Origin: Smithellaceae bacterium
Lineage (GTDB): Bacteria > Desulfobacterota > Syntrophia > Syntrophales > Smithellaceae
Length of the DNA: 64,000 bases
Assembly (NCBI GenBank): GCA_028693285.1
Contig: JAQUVQ010000002.1
Coordinates: 41,626 to 105,625, forward strand
Direction of reading: 5' to 3'
Part shown: one piece after another, positions 8,982 through 18,700 of the stretch
Layout of the letters: each line of letters opens with the position of its first letter
How positions within the stretch are numbered: position 1 is the stretch's first letter
The notes under the pieces: generated by a model
Told to the model about the DNA's origin: nothing
Database searches by the model: none
Seen by the model: the letters and a program-made list of their open reading frames with translations, nothing else
Program-made: the position numbers and the translations under genes

Positions 8982-9169
8982 GATATCATGTTTCAAAAAG
9001 TTCCTCCGGACGGCCAAGGGATCGGTTTGCTCGGCGAGGATCGTCAGAAGCCGGATCTTCGGGCGGCGGCCGTCGCATCGTCAGTATTGCGGCTGATCCG
9101 TTGGGCTCTTTTGACGGAGGCGCACGATAGGCAATTTATTTCGGCCTGTCAACCCGATCCGGGAGCATC
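8982..9169 (-). repeat. ~187-bp direct repeat, copy 2
   Basis: Matches 3270-3456. Its right edge is 3 bp from the stop codon of the 9172-11379 gene. Confidence 0.95.
9124..9152 (-). promoter_or_regulatory. Sigma70-like promoter in repeat copy 2 (TTGACA-17-TATCGT)
   Basis: Minus strand: TTGACA (9152-9147), 17 nt, TATCGT (9129-9124), upstream of the ParA-like gene. Confidence 0.65.
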
Positions 9170-9171
9170 GG

Positions 9172-11379
9172 TCACTGTATTTCCTCTACGCTCCAGGAAA
9201 CATAGCCGGACATCGGGAAGGATTGAGCGTGCTGCGCTTCGATTCGGACAATGCCGTCCAGACGGCGTGGAATGCCCAGGCGCAATACGCCGGCGGGGGT
9301 TTTCCAGTCGCTGATGCGGATGAATTTTCCGTCGCGCAGATCCTGGGCCAGACTGGGGCTGAACGCACCCACTTCCTGTGTGGTCGCGGCGCCGAACTCG
9401 CGGTTCAGCCGCGTTCGTATCCGTTCATACAACTGGTAGGCGTTGTCCAGTTCTCCCACCTGGTTCAGATCAATGATGACGGCGGTCCGCTCCAGCTTCT
9501 TCATCTGCTCGGTCAGCACCAGCCTCTGGCGCTGGGAAACATCGTCAAACCAGACGGTTTCAAAAACGAGATTCCGCCCTTCGCGGGTTCCCCCCTTGAT
9601 GTTTCTTTTTTCCAGGCCCGCCAAAGCCCGGTCCATGGGCATGCCGGGGCTGAGATCAGCCAGCGACCGGATGGGCGGCTGGACGTCCGGCGCAATTTCC
9701 GGCGGAGCAGGGGCGGCCTTCGCCGCTTCCGCGGGCGGGGCCTCTGCGGGCGCCGCCTTTACGGGCGCCGCCGGCCGGTCAAAGCTGAAGGTCCAGGTCA
9801 GGGCAATCCGGGTATCCGCGCTCTCGTCCGAGTTCTGAGGTTTGCGGTAGCCGTAATCCGCTTCCAGGCGAAGTTGATGCCGTTTGTAGGCATATTCACA
9901 GGCGGCGTTGAGGCCGTGGGTCAGATTGTCCACCAGTCCGGTCTGGCGATCCTGATTCAGATGCCGGTAGCTCAGGCTGAAACTCAGGGGGCCCCGGCTC
10001 AGTAAGGAGGAAAAATTCAATCCCAGATCATCGGAGTTCTGGCCGGTCTGGCGCAAAATGCTGTAAACGATTCCGGCGTTGGCCCGGCCTGAAAAACCGG
10101 CCAGCGCCAGACCATGCCCCAAATCAAATCCGTATTGCTGGGTGCGGTTGTCGGCGGATATGCCGTAGACCACATGGGTATCCTGAATATTGGCCGAAAG
10201 ACGGGATGTCCAGCCGGCCGGCAGCGGACTGGTCAGATTGGCGGAAAGCGCATGGATGATGGTCTTGGCCGGGTCGGATTCGGCCTGCTGACGGTAGGCG
10301 TCCAGGCCGGCATTGACGCCCCTGACCCAGGGATTGGGCACGGCGCCGCTCACGCCCAGGCCGCAGACGTACGTATCCGTGGTGACCGCCGAACCGATGC
10401 CGTCGCGATAGTATTGACCCCGGCCGGTAATCGAATAGTTCAAGGCGGATTGCCACCCGGCGCGGGCGTCTATGGTGCGCCGCCCGGCGCTGACGACGCC
10501 CCCGCGGGGAATATAGGCTTTGTCGTATTCTTCATAGCGCAGGCTGTAGGTCAGGGGAATTTTACCGCGTCCCTGAAACTGGGCAAACGCGCCCAGCCCT
10601 TCATCCTTGAAGGATTCGCCGTTTTGGGCGTTGTCCCCCCGAAGATAATTCAGCTCGGCATCCAGCGACAACTGCTGGGCCAGAAAATTGAAATTGTGAT
10701 TGACGGCCAGCCCGGTCACATACTGGCGCAAATCGGGAGTGCCGGATTGCGGCGCCTGATCGTTGTAGGCAAAATTCAACGACGCTCTTGTCCGGCTCCA
10801 GTTCATCATCCAGGAGGCCCCGCCAAAAAGATTGTCCGCCAGACGGTTGTCGAAAAAATCCCGGGACGCGCCGCCGCCCTGGAGCAGCAGGGAGTTTTGC
10901 GCTCCCAAAAACTGGCCGGGCTGCAGCTCAAGCTGGGCGCCCTTGAGCGAACGCTGAAGAACGCGGGGGGTTTGAAAGCCGTGAAAGTCGCCCAGGTCCA
11001 TCCGGTAGGGAACGGGCGCTTCTCCATTTTCCTGGTTGATGTTGAAGCGCTCCAGGATCACGCCGTACTGGGGGGAGCGGTAGGGCGATCCGCTGATGGC
11101 GCCGGACGCGTAGCCTTTGATGGTATTGTAGGGGTTTTGAATGTTTTGAAACCGGATATTGAGATCGTTGTAAGGCCTCCAGCCTTCCTGAAGGTAGGCG
11201 CCGTCCGGCCCGTGGGAATTGTAGTAGTCCAGGTGCATGCTGTTCTGGCCGGAAACGGACCAGCCGGGAAAAATGGCCTGGACGTCAACGGCAAAAGCCG
11301 CCCCGGGCGGGCTGCACAGCATCAGGCCCAGCAGAAAACAGATGATTTTTGATTTCCGGAAGATGGATCCGCTAATCAA
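9172..11379 (-). CDS. Cassette A gene 6: outer-membrane beta-barrel-like protein with extra C-terminal domain
   Basis: 735 aa, signal peptide (IICFLLGLMLCSPPGAAFA), alternating amphipathic beta-strand pattern; homologous to the 21195-23423 product along its length. Confidence 0.7.
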   Translation of the reverse strand: MISGSIFRKSKIICFLLGLMLCSPPGAAFAVDVQAIFPGWSVSGQNSMHLDYYNSHGPDGAYLQEGWRPYNDLNIRFQNIQNPYNTIKGYASGAISGSPYRSPQYGVILERFNINQENGEAPVPYRMDLGDFHGFQTPRVLQRSLKGAQLELQPGQFLGAQNSLLLQGGGASRDFFDNRLADNLFGGASWMMNWSRTRASLNFAYNDQAPQSGTPDLRQYVTGLAVNHNFNFLAQQLSLDAELNYLRGDNAQNGESFKDEGLGAFAQFQGRGKIPLTYSLRYEEYDKAYIPRGGVVSAGRRTIDARAGWQSALNYSITGRGQYYRDGIGSAVTTDTYVCGLGVSGAVPNPWVRGVNAGLDAYRQQAESDPAKTIIHALSANLTSPLPAGWTSRLSANIQDTHVVYGISADNRTQQYGFDLGHGLALAGFSGRANAGIVYSILRQTGQNSDDLGLNFSSLLSRGPLSFSLSYRHLNQDRQTGLVDNLTHGLNAACEYAYKRHQLRLEADYGYRKPQNSDESADTRIALTWTFSFDRPAAPVKAAPAEAPPAEAAKAAPAPPEIAPDVQPPIRSLADLSPGMPMDRALAGLEKRNIKGGTREGRNLVFETVWFDDVSQRQRLVLTEQMKKLERTAVIIDLNQVGELDNAYQLYERIRTRLNREFGAATTQEVGAFSPSLAQDLRDGKFIRISDWKTPAGVLRLGIPRRLDGIVRIEAQHAQSFPMSGYVSWSVEEIQ

Positions 11380-11866
11380 TTTTTTCCACGACCTCCATCA
11401 CCATTTCATTGGTGCCCGGCGCGGAAATGAATCCCTGCTTCGGATCGTTGAACTCCGCGCGTGTTTCCAGAATGACCGACACGTTGCTGACCCGCAGATG
11501 CCCGCCTTGCGGATCGGGAACAATCGTTTGATTCAACATGGAAGCGCTGTGGCTGTTGAGAACTTTCAGCCGGGCGTCTTTGGCGGTTTCGGTGTTCATG
11601 GCGTCCGTCAGGCGCTGCTGATCGTAGAAGTTCCCGGAAACGAGTTTTTTGAAGTCCGGACTGTTCCAGGATGCGGCAATCTCCTGAGCGGCGCGGGCCA
11701 GAGTTCCCGAAGGCAGCGGCTGCGACGGTTCCACCGGCTTTGCGCCGGGCGGCAGTTTTGCCGTTGCATGGGCCTTGCTGCGGATGGGAGACCATTGCCT
11801 CATTTCCTGGGCCTGTCCGGGCAGGGCGATCAGCAAAAGGATGAAGACCATTAAGTATTTTTTCAT
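11372..11866 (-). CDS. Cassette A gene 5: small exported protein (164 aa)
   Basis: Signal peptide MKKYLMVFILLLIALPGQA; homologous to the 23511-24023 product (EFNDPKQGFISAPGTNEMVMEVVE vs EYNDPTKGFVKFGGVNEYILRITE). Confidence 0.75.
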   Translation of the reverse strand: MKKYLMVFILLLIALPGQAQEMRQWSPIRSKAHATAKLPPGAKPVEPSQPLPSGTLARAAQEIAASWNSPDFKKLVSGNFYDQQRLTDAMNTETAKDARLKVLNSHSASMLNQTIVPDPQGGHLRVSNVSVILETRAEFNDPKQGFISAPGTNEMVMEVVEKID

Positions 11867-12822
11867 GGCAGGGCCCTCACGGATGCGTCGTAAACGGTAA
11901 TGGAATTATAGCGTCCGAAATGACTGTAGGGAACGGGCTGCAATCCGCCGTTCCCCGCCGAAAATGTCACCTGATAGCGGGTTTGGCCGATCAGGATGGT
12001 AAACTGGTTGTTGATGGAGGATGCTTCCACCGCCCGCAGACCGCTGCCGCACATGCCGCTATAGGTGGAAAATCCGGCGCCGGGCGTAATCGGTTCGCCG
12101 CTGATCACGTCAAAGAACACCTTGCTGCCGGCATCCGAACAGGAGGTATGGGGATTCTGAATGCCGATGATCGGCGCTCCGGCGGGATTCTGGTCAATGG
12201 CGCAGCTTGCCGGAAGCGTCTCCAGCCGCAGGAAAATCCAGGTTCCGACATTTCCGTTCAGAGGATAAATCGCCGGCATGCAGGCCACCGGCGGCCCGGG
12301 CGCGGGACCGGGGCCGGGCCCAGGCCCGGGAGACGGTGTTTCCGATACGATATGGAGCGTTCCGTTGCTCATCTGCTGCAATTGCTTCACCGCCGACAGA
12401 GTTTCGGGGTCATTGAGGTTTAGCGAACCTGCGCCTTTTGTCTGAATGGTGACGGCTGTTTTTAAAAGCAGCGCCGGATCGGCCACCTGTGTTCTGTCGA
12501 AAGTATACGTGACTCCGTTGAGAGTAAAATTGTAAAGCGGCTGGGCCGTATTCACGAAGTTGTGGCCGGAGATCACCCGGTTTTCCAGAATTTTGACTGT
12601 CCACGTTCCGGGGCTGAGCTTGCCTTCGGCCGTCATCTGCGCCGCGGGCCGCTGCCGGTCCTGAAGCTGCCGTTTCATCTCGGGGGAAAAGACGGGCTGC
12701 GTGTCCCGACCAAGAACATTTTCCGAGCCGAGTCCCGCCGCCGGCGCTTCGAAAACGGCAAAGCACGGCAAAAGCAAAAGCATCAGCAGCGCCGACGTAA
12801 AAAAAGCACTGCGTCGATTCAT
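11863..12822 (-). CDS. Cassette A gene 4: exported protein with PGPGPGPGPAPGPP linker
   Basis: Start refined to MNRRSAFFTSALLMLLLLPCFA, with an ATGA overlap to the upstream gene; LGRDTQPVFSPEM segment matches LGKDSRPLFPAEL in cassette B. Confidence 0.72.
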   Translation of the reverse strand: MNRRSAFFTSALLMLLLLPCFAVFEAPAAGLGSENVLGRDTQPVFSPEMKRQLQDRQRPAAQMTAEGKLSPGTWTVKILENRVISGHNFVNTAQPLYNFTLNGVTYTFDRTQVADPALLLKTAVTIQTKGAGSLNLNDPETLSAVKQLQQMSNGTLHIVSETPSPGPGPGPGPAPGPPVACMPAIYPLNGNVGTWIFLRLETLPASCAIDQNPAGAPIIGIQNPHTSCSDAGSKVFFDVISGEPITPGAGFSTYSGMCGSGLRAVEASSINNQFTILIGQTRYQVTFSAGNGGLQPVPYSHFGRYNSITVYDASVRALP

Positions 12823-15743
12823 CAGTTGTTGACCCATTCTTCCACCTGTTTGGCGTCCACATCGGCGCGCATGATCTGTGTGCCGCCCGGTATAAACTGA
12901 CCCTGGCCCGCCGCCGGATGAGCGTAAATCAATTCCACCGTAGCCGTGGCTTCCGTGTCGAAATTTCCCTGAAATCCCTTTACGTCATTAAAACATGCGC
13001 CGTCGCCGCCCACGCGGGTGATCGGACTTTGCGCCTGCTCGAATTTGAGCGATCCGCCCTGATCCAGCCGCCAGCGGCAGTGCATCCGGTCCGGATCGAA
13101 ATGCCCGGTAACGGCGGCGCCCAACTGCGTGGAATCGCCGAACACCATGAGCTGACGGCCTTCATTTTTCAGGCTTTTGAGAATTTTTTTCTGTTCTTTC
13201 TGGGTTGCCCGCTGCTCTTTGATTTCTTTCTTTTCCGCCTCGCGGATCGTATCGCAAACCTCATCCAGGGCAGCATCCGAAAGGTTCCCGTATTCGCCGG
13301 GATACTGAGTGCGCAGCTGCCTGCGGCAGTCCGTTTGCGTGGTCAGGCTTCCCGCGTCCACAAGCGGGATGGTGTCGATCACCCGGCCCGGCACGGTGAC
13401 CGGCATCAGCCGGATGCCTGCCTGAGCAACAACCACGTTGTCGGAGAAAGGCAGCATGGCCACTGTTTTGCCGCCTTTGAGAATTTCCACTTTTTTAACG
13501 GCGGCAACGGCGGACAATCCGGCCGAATAGCCTCCATCCTCGCCCTGAATAAAAGGCGTTCCGGTGCTGCCGCCTTCAAAATGGAAGAGCGCCTGATATT
13601 GATCCATGGCCGCCGGACCGATGACTCTCAGAACATAAGGGGTGAAGCCGCCGGAGGCTTTTCCCCGCGAAAGGATAAGCTGATTGGCCGTCACTTTAAC
13701 TTGATTGGAAGCCAGCATGGCCCCTTTGGCGGTTTCAAACTGTCCGCGCGGGTCCAGATCGATGCCGCCCAACTCGGCGCTGATCCAGGCTTCTCCCGCC
13801 GTTCGTCCCGTCTGGCCGCCGTTTCCGTCCGCCATGGCCACCGCCGGAGTGTCGCTCTTCAAACGCAAAGAAGCCCCGGTAAGAAAACGTTTGATGGTTT
13901 CCGGCGCCAGCTCGTTGCCTTTATCGTCCCGATAGATCGGCAGAGCCGCAAACCGGTTGCCGTCGGGATGATAATTGGGAAAGAACAAATCGACGCCGTC
14001 GCGGGAAGCGGGTCTGCACTTGGCGGCGAGCGTCAACTCCAGGGAGGCGACGCTGGGGACGACATTCAACCGCCGGGACCAGGAAAGCCGGACATCTTCA
14101 TCGCCAGCGTCACCGACCGTCACCTCCACATCCAGTTGAAGAACCGTTCCCATCCTGGTTCCCCCGGGAACGGCGACAACATTTTGCGCCTGCCAGGCAT
14201 TGCCCATTTTTTCAAATTTAGCTTGCGGATTTTTCCACTGGCCGCCTTTCCATTTCACTTTGTACTTGGCCATATCGGCCGGGCCCTGCACCTGCAGCGC
14301 CACCGAATAGCTTCCCCCTGGCGAAACCGCGCCGTCGGCCAGAGCATTATCCAAAACAGCCTGCCAGCGATTGGCGGTGAGCTTGCGGAAGAGAGACCAA
14401 TGCTGACCCAGTTGAATGTTCAAGCGCGCCTCGCCGATGCTGCCCAGCGGCTGCACATCACCGTCCTGGCTGACCGCAAACGGTCCGCCGCCTTCGATGG
14501 CGTAAGTCAGTGCGGTTGGCCATTTCGAGACCGGTTCCAGAACTTCTCTGAAACCGCCCCGGCTGCCGTCGATTTTGACGCTGTCAAACGGCCACGCCCG
14601 CTGCAGAATCAGACGGGGGGCCTTTTTGTCGTTCCTAAAGTACACCCCTTTAAAATCTTCGTTTTCCCTGGCAAAAAGATCATAACCATCCGCTTCGCTG
14701 CGAGTTTTCGTGTAATCCTTGCCGTCCAGATGGAGGCCCTTGACCGCGATCACTTCCACATCAATTTTCTGTTTTTGTTCGCCCTTGTTTTGCGGAATTT
14801 TCCAGTCGCCGGTAATGACCGTTTTGTCGCCGGGATTATGCCAGCGATCGGTGACGTTGAAGTTTTGAATGTTCAGGCGATAACGGGCCGGTTTGGAATT
14901 GTCTATGAGTTCCGTCGCATAATCGAAAACCTGACAATATTGTTTGTTCTGGGGCGTGAATTCCTCCGCCTTGTATTGACCGGTGAGCGTTGCCGTGACT
15001 GCGGCCGGGCCGGGTTGATCAAACCGCACGGCAGCGCCGTTGCCCAGAATTTTTCCTTCGCTTGTGGTCAGACGAAAGCCGATCCGGTCGGACCAGGCGC
15101 GCGGATCAATGTTTTGCTGAACGGAGATGTATTTTTCCTGAGCCGTGCGGATGCATTGGGAACCGGCAAAGGAGCCGTCGTTATTTTTCAAAATTTTGTA
15201 TTCCAGGCAACACTTCTCGACAGGGTGCGACTGGCTGTTGACGCCGATGATCGAAGCGGTTGCGGCCAAAGGAAGATTTCGCGGCAGACGCAGCAGGGCG
15301 GAGGTGAGCTCATCCGTCGCCGCGTTGGCGGAAAAGCCGGACTGGTTGCCTGCACCGGAGAAGCTTAAATACCCCGGATAAAAGGTCCAGGTACCGGGCA
15401 CGGTAGGCGCCGGTTTGATTTCTTCAATTTTTTCCGGCTGACGAAAGCTGAACTTCAGTTTCCGGGGCCTGGGCAGAGATTGGAGTATGACCGACGGATC
15501 GATGGGGCTCTGAGCCAGATCGGCCGGTCCGCGGCTCTGCCGGTAGCGGCTTCGGGCGGCGGCCAGGCGCTTGCGGGCGGCAGCCAGGTTACGATCGACA
15601 AACTCCTGCGGCGACTCTTCTTTTACCTGGGCGGGGGCCTGATTCTGCTGGGCCAAAGAGCGCGGCGGCATCATCAGCGCGCCTGACCCGATAATCAACA
15701 TTAAAGCAATTAATATTTTGATATTGACAGATAATTGCTTCAT
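12822..15743 (-). CDS. Cassette A gene 3: large exported protein (973 aa) with repeated beta-rich segments
   Basis: Signal peptide; homologous to the 24913-27789 product. Conserved C-terminus GAAVTG...CRWR...LKFEQ..P.....GACFNDVKG. Confidence 0.8.
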   Translation of the reverse strand: MKQLSVNIKILIALMLIIGSGALMMPPRSLAQQNQAPAQVKEESPQEFVDRNLAAARKRLAAARSRYRQSRGPADLAQSPIDPSVILQSLPRPRKLKFSFRQPEKIEEIKPAPTVPGTWTFYPGYLSFSGAGNQSGFSANAATDELTSALLRLPRNLPLAATASIIGVNSQSHPVEKCCLEYKILKNNDGSFAGSQCIRTAQEKYISVQQNIDPRAWSDRIGFRLTTSEGKILGNGAAVRFDQPGPAAVTATLTGQYKAEEFTPQNKQYCQVFDYATELIDNSKPARYRLNIQNFNVTDRWHNPGDKTVITGDWKIPQNKGEQKQKIDVEVIAVKGLHLDGKDYTKTRSEADGYDLFARENEDFKGVYFRNDKKAPRLILQRAWPFDSVKIDGSRGGFREVLEPVSKWPTALTYAIEGGGPFAVSQDGDVQPLGSIGEARLNIQLGQHWSLFRKLTANRWQAVLDNALADGAVSPGGSYSVALQVQGPADMAKYKVKWKGGQWKNPQAKFEKMGNAWQAQNVVAVPGGTRMGTVLQLDVEVTVGDAGDEDVRLSWSRRLNVVPSVASLELTLAAKCRPASRDGVDLFFPNYHPDGNRFAALPIYRDDKGNELAPETIKRFLTGASLRLKSDTPAVAMADGNGGQTGRTAGEAWISAELGGIDLDPRGQFETAKGAMLASNQVKVTANQLILSRGKASGGFTPYVLRVIGPAAMDQYQALFHFEGGSTGTPFIQGEDGGYSAGLSAVAAVKKVEILKGGKTVAMLPFSDNVVVAQAGIRLMPVTVPGRVIDTIPLVDAGSLTTQTDCRRQLRTQYPGEYGNLSDAALDEVCDTIREAEKKEIKEQRATQKEQKKILKSLKNEGRQLMVFGDSTQLGAAVTGHFDPDRMHCRWRLDQGGSLKFEQAQSPITRVGGDGACFNDVKGFQGNFDTEATATVELIYAHPAAGQGQFIPGGTQIMRADVDAKQVEEWVNN

Positions 15744-18700
15744 CGGCCACCTTCAAACGTGAGTCCCAGCTTCTGACAATTTTTCCATCCTTCGGTAATC
15801 CAGTCGGCCTGAATGCCGGACAGAATCTTTTCCTTGATCTCCAGACAGAGGATTCTTTCCTGGGCGGCCTGAATTCCGGCAACCGTCTGCACGCCTTCCC
15901 GGGCCGTATTGACGGATGTCCGGGCCGCGGTCGCAGCGGCGGACTTCTCGACAATATCCGCCTGAACAAGCTTTTGCGCCCCTGCATCCAGTTGACTGTT
16001 GATTTGTTCCAGCCGGACTTTCTGGGCATCCAGAGAAGCCCGGGTTTTGGCGTATTCAAGTTTCCTGGCCTGCTGGCTGGCTTCAGCGGCCTCGGAAACC
16101 TCCCGGGTAAGGACATCATCGGCTTTTCCCGATTCCCGGGCGTAGTCCCCGGCATGGGAATAGGCTTGACCCTGGGGATTTTTGGGTGAGGACATGCGAT
16201 AACCGCTGTCCCACGTATTGACCATCTGCTCCGCCTGCGGATTGATTTTTCTTACGCCCATGATGTCGTCGACCTGATCCAGCATGCTTTCAGGAATTCC
16301 TTCATCCACCATATTCTGGGAAACGGCTAACATCTTGCCGGGGGCGCCCTCAACATTTGCTTCGACTCCTTTGTCGTATGCGCGCTGCATCTTCCGGGCG
16401 AAATCGGCTTTGGACATGTTGACGCCCGACGGGAGATCCCCGACTTTATAGAAGCCGCCCGTATCCAGCGGCACGACGCGATAGACGCCCTTGGCCTCAT
16501 CCACCGTCTCAAAGGCGAAGTTGCTCAGTTTGTTGTCCGTCCAGACATAGCCTTTCGCGTTCATGTCCCTCATAAAGGCCTCGTAGGCCCGGACATGATC
16601 GGCGGTCAGCTTTTGCGCCCCGGCCAGCTTGTCTGCGTGCATGGAGGAGGGTATGTGTTCCATGACATCCACAACCTTGTAACTGGCGCCGTCGGGGATC
16701 TCAGCCAGGTTGCGCACGGTTTTTGCCGCACCGGATGCGTCCTGCACGATGTAATACCGATCCTTCACCTGCGGAAGGCGTCCGATCGATGAATCTTTTG
16801 TTATATCCTGAAGATAGACTCGTCCGGCATCGTCGAGATCACGGGATTTGCGGCTCAAAACCGCCGCCGGAGTGTCGCCCTTGATGATCGGCTGGTTGCT
16901 CACTTTCATTCCCAGATCTTCGTTGAGCCGCACGTAGGCGTTCATTCCTCCCTTGGTGTCAACTGTTGACGCATCGGCCAGCAGGTCTTCCGGCGTGCGC
17001 AGCATTTTGGGGTCGTAGGGGATATCCCTCGTCTTGCCGGATAAATCCCTTTCCAGCTTCATCAGCGCATCTTGATTTTTTCTGATGTCGTCGGCCAGAT
17101 GTTCGACGGTCTTGACACTGGGAACATCATCTAAAGTCTTGCCCGCCCGGGCGGCCGCTTCCTCAAGCTTTTTGGCTCTGGCGGCGGCCTGCGACAGATC
17201 CCCCGCCGTGTCCGCCGCCTCGGCGGCCAGTTTTGCGGCCTGTGAACCCCTGGACAGGATGACGCCCGTGGCGACGTCGGCCAGAATGCTGCCCACGAGC
17301 ATTTCCGTGTTGGTCAGCATCTTCCGGGCCAACTGCGTTTCTTCCGCTCTCTGCCGCCAGTCTTCCATCGTCTGGCGGTCATAAACTCCATCCGGCGGAT
17401 CATCGATAAGCAGCAGGTTGAAGCCGGAGCCGATTCCCCGGAAATAATCGGCAATGGAACCGACTCCCTTTTCAATCAGTGCCTGCTTGGCATCCGAACT
17501 TTCCCAGAGGTAAACCATGTCATTCTTGGTTTTATTGAGTTTTTCATAGGCTTCAATCGGATGCAGTTGGGCGTAGCCGATGCCGAGCAATATATTGCCG
17601 ACAGACCCGAAACCTTCGCAGACGCCGTGAAATACATTGAAGCCTTCTCCGACAAGGAGTCCGCCCGTCCCTTTCAGACCGGTCAGGTAGGTTCCCATGG
17701 CGATGATGGCGTCTTTTTCGGCCTTTATCTTGATTTTCTGGCATTCGATTTCCGTCTTGATGTAGGGCAGCGGATCAAATTTCAGCGGCAGGTCCAGGGG
17801 AAATTCTTCGGGGATATCGGTCTGCGCCGCCTTGATCCTGTCGAAAACAGCGGGTTTGGGCATGCGGAAACCCATGCCGGGCAGAGCCTCCACCGTTCCG
17901 GCGTCGCCCGCCTGATATATTGTCGGCGGGGGAGAAAAACCGGAATTTTCGGAAAAGGCCGTGTATGTGGAGCTCTCCACGATTTCGCCCAGGCAGTGCT
18001 CATAGCTGCCGCTTTGCGCCGCGATGGTCAAAGCCTGGCGGTTGCTTTCATATTCCCTGCGCAGCGTGTCGGTCATGAAAGCAGCCCGGCGGTCCAGTTC
18101 CGAAAAGTGATCCTTGTAGGGATCGGCTTCCATGGTTTTAAAGTACTCCGCCCGCGCGGTTTTCCAATCCTCTTTGAGCCGAATCATTTCTTTGCGCAGA
18201 TGCTCGGCGCCGGCGCGCTGTGCTTCAACGAAAAACAGCTTATTGCCGAGATCTTCCTGCTTTTTTGCCCAACGGCCGACGCTGGCCTCGCTGCCGTAAT
18301 ATCGCCTGTCTTGATCGGCGTCATACTGCCACACGCGAACGGCCATGTCCGCCATGTTCATATATTCGGGGACATCTTCATAAGATGCTTCCCTGAGCAT
18401 CCCCTCGCGGTCGGCCTCCTGGTAAAGCTGATCATAGCGCGCGCGAAAGGGGCCGGCGGTTGCGCCTGCCTTATCGGCATTGTCCGTCAGAAAATTGGCC
18501 AGGACCAGGCGGTGGGTATCCAGAATGCCGCGGTAGAGCGCCAGGCGCTGTCGTTCCTGATCCTGGTAAGTCTGTCCCAGGCGCACCAGCTCCGTCATGT
18601 ACGCCAGCGGCTTGTCGCAGGGGGTCAACAGCAGCGTTTCCAGACGGCGGATTTCTTCCAGCTCGGCGTTCGCCGCCGCCCCTGAAGGAACGAACTGCGC

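Noticed and set aside
3270-9169. 3270-3456 / 8982-9169 as long terminal repeats of a mobile element carrying the operon
   Set aside because: No transposase or integrase lies between them and the repeats are positioned as promoter/leader of downstream genes; duplicated regulatory region is simpler.
10114-11352. 412-aa plus-strand ORF opposite the barrel gene
   Set aside because: Antisense shadow of a paralog-supported coding sequence.
12918-15368. 816-aa plus-strand ORF opposite the cassette A giant
   Set aside because: Shadow ORF; the minus-strand gene has a signal peptide, operon overlaps and a paralog, this one does not.
17561-18685. 374-aa plus-strand ORF
   Set aside because: Antisense to the cassette A kinase-like gene; no motif, no RBS recognised.
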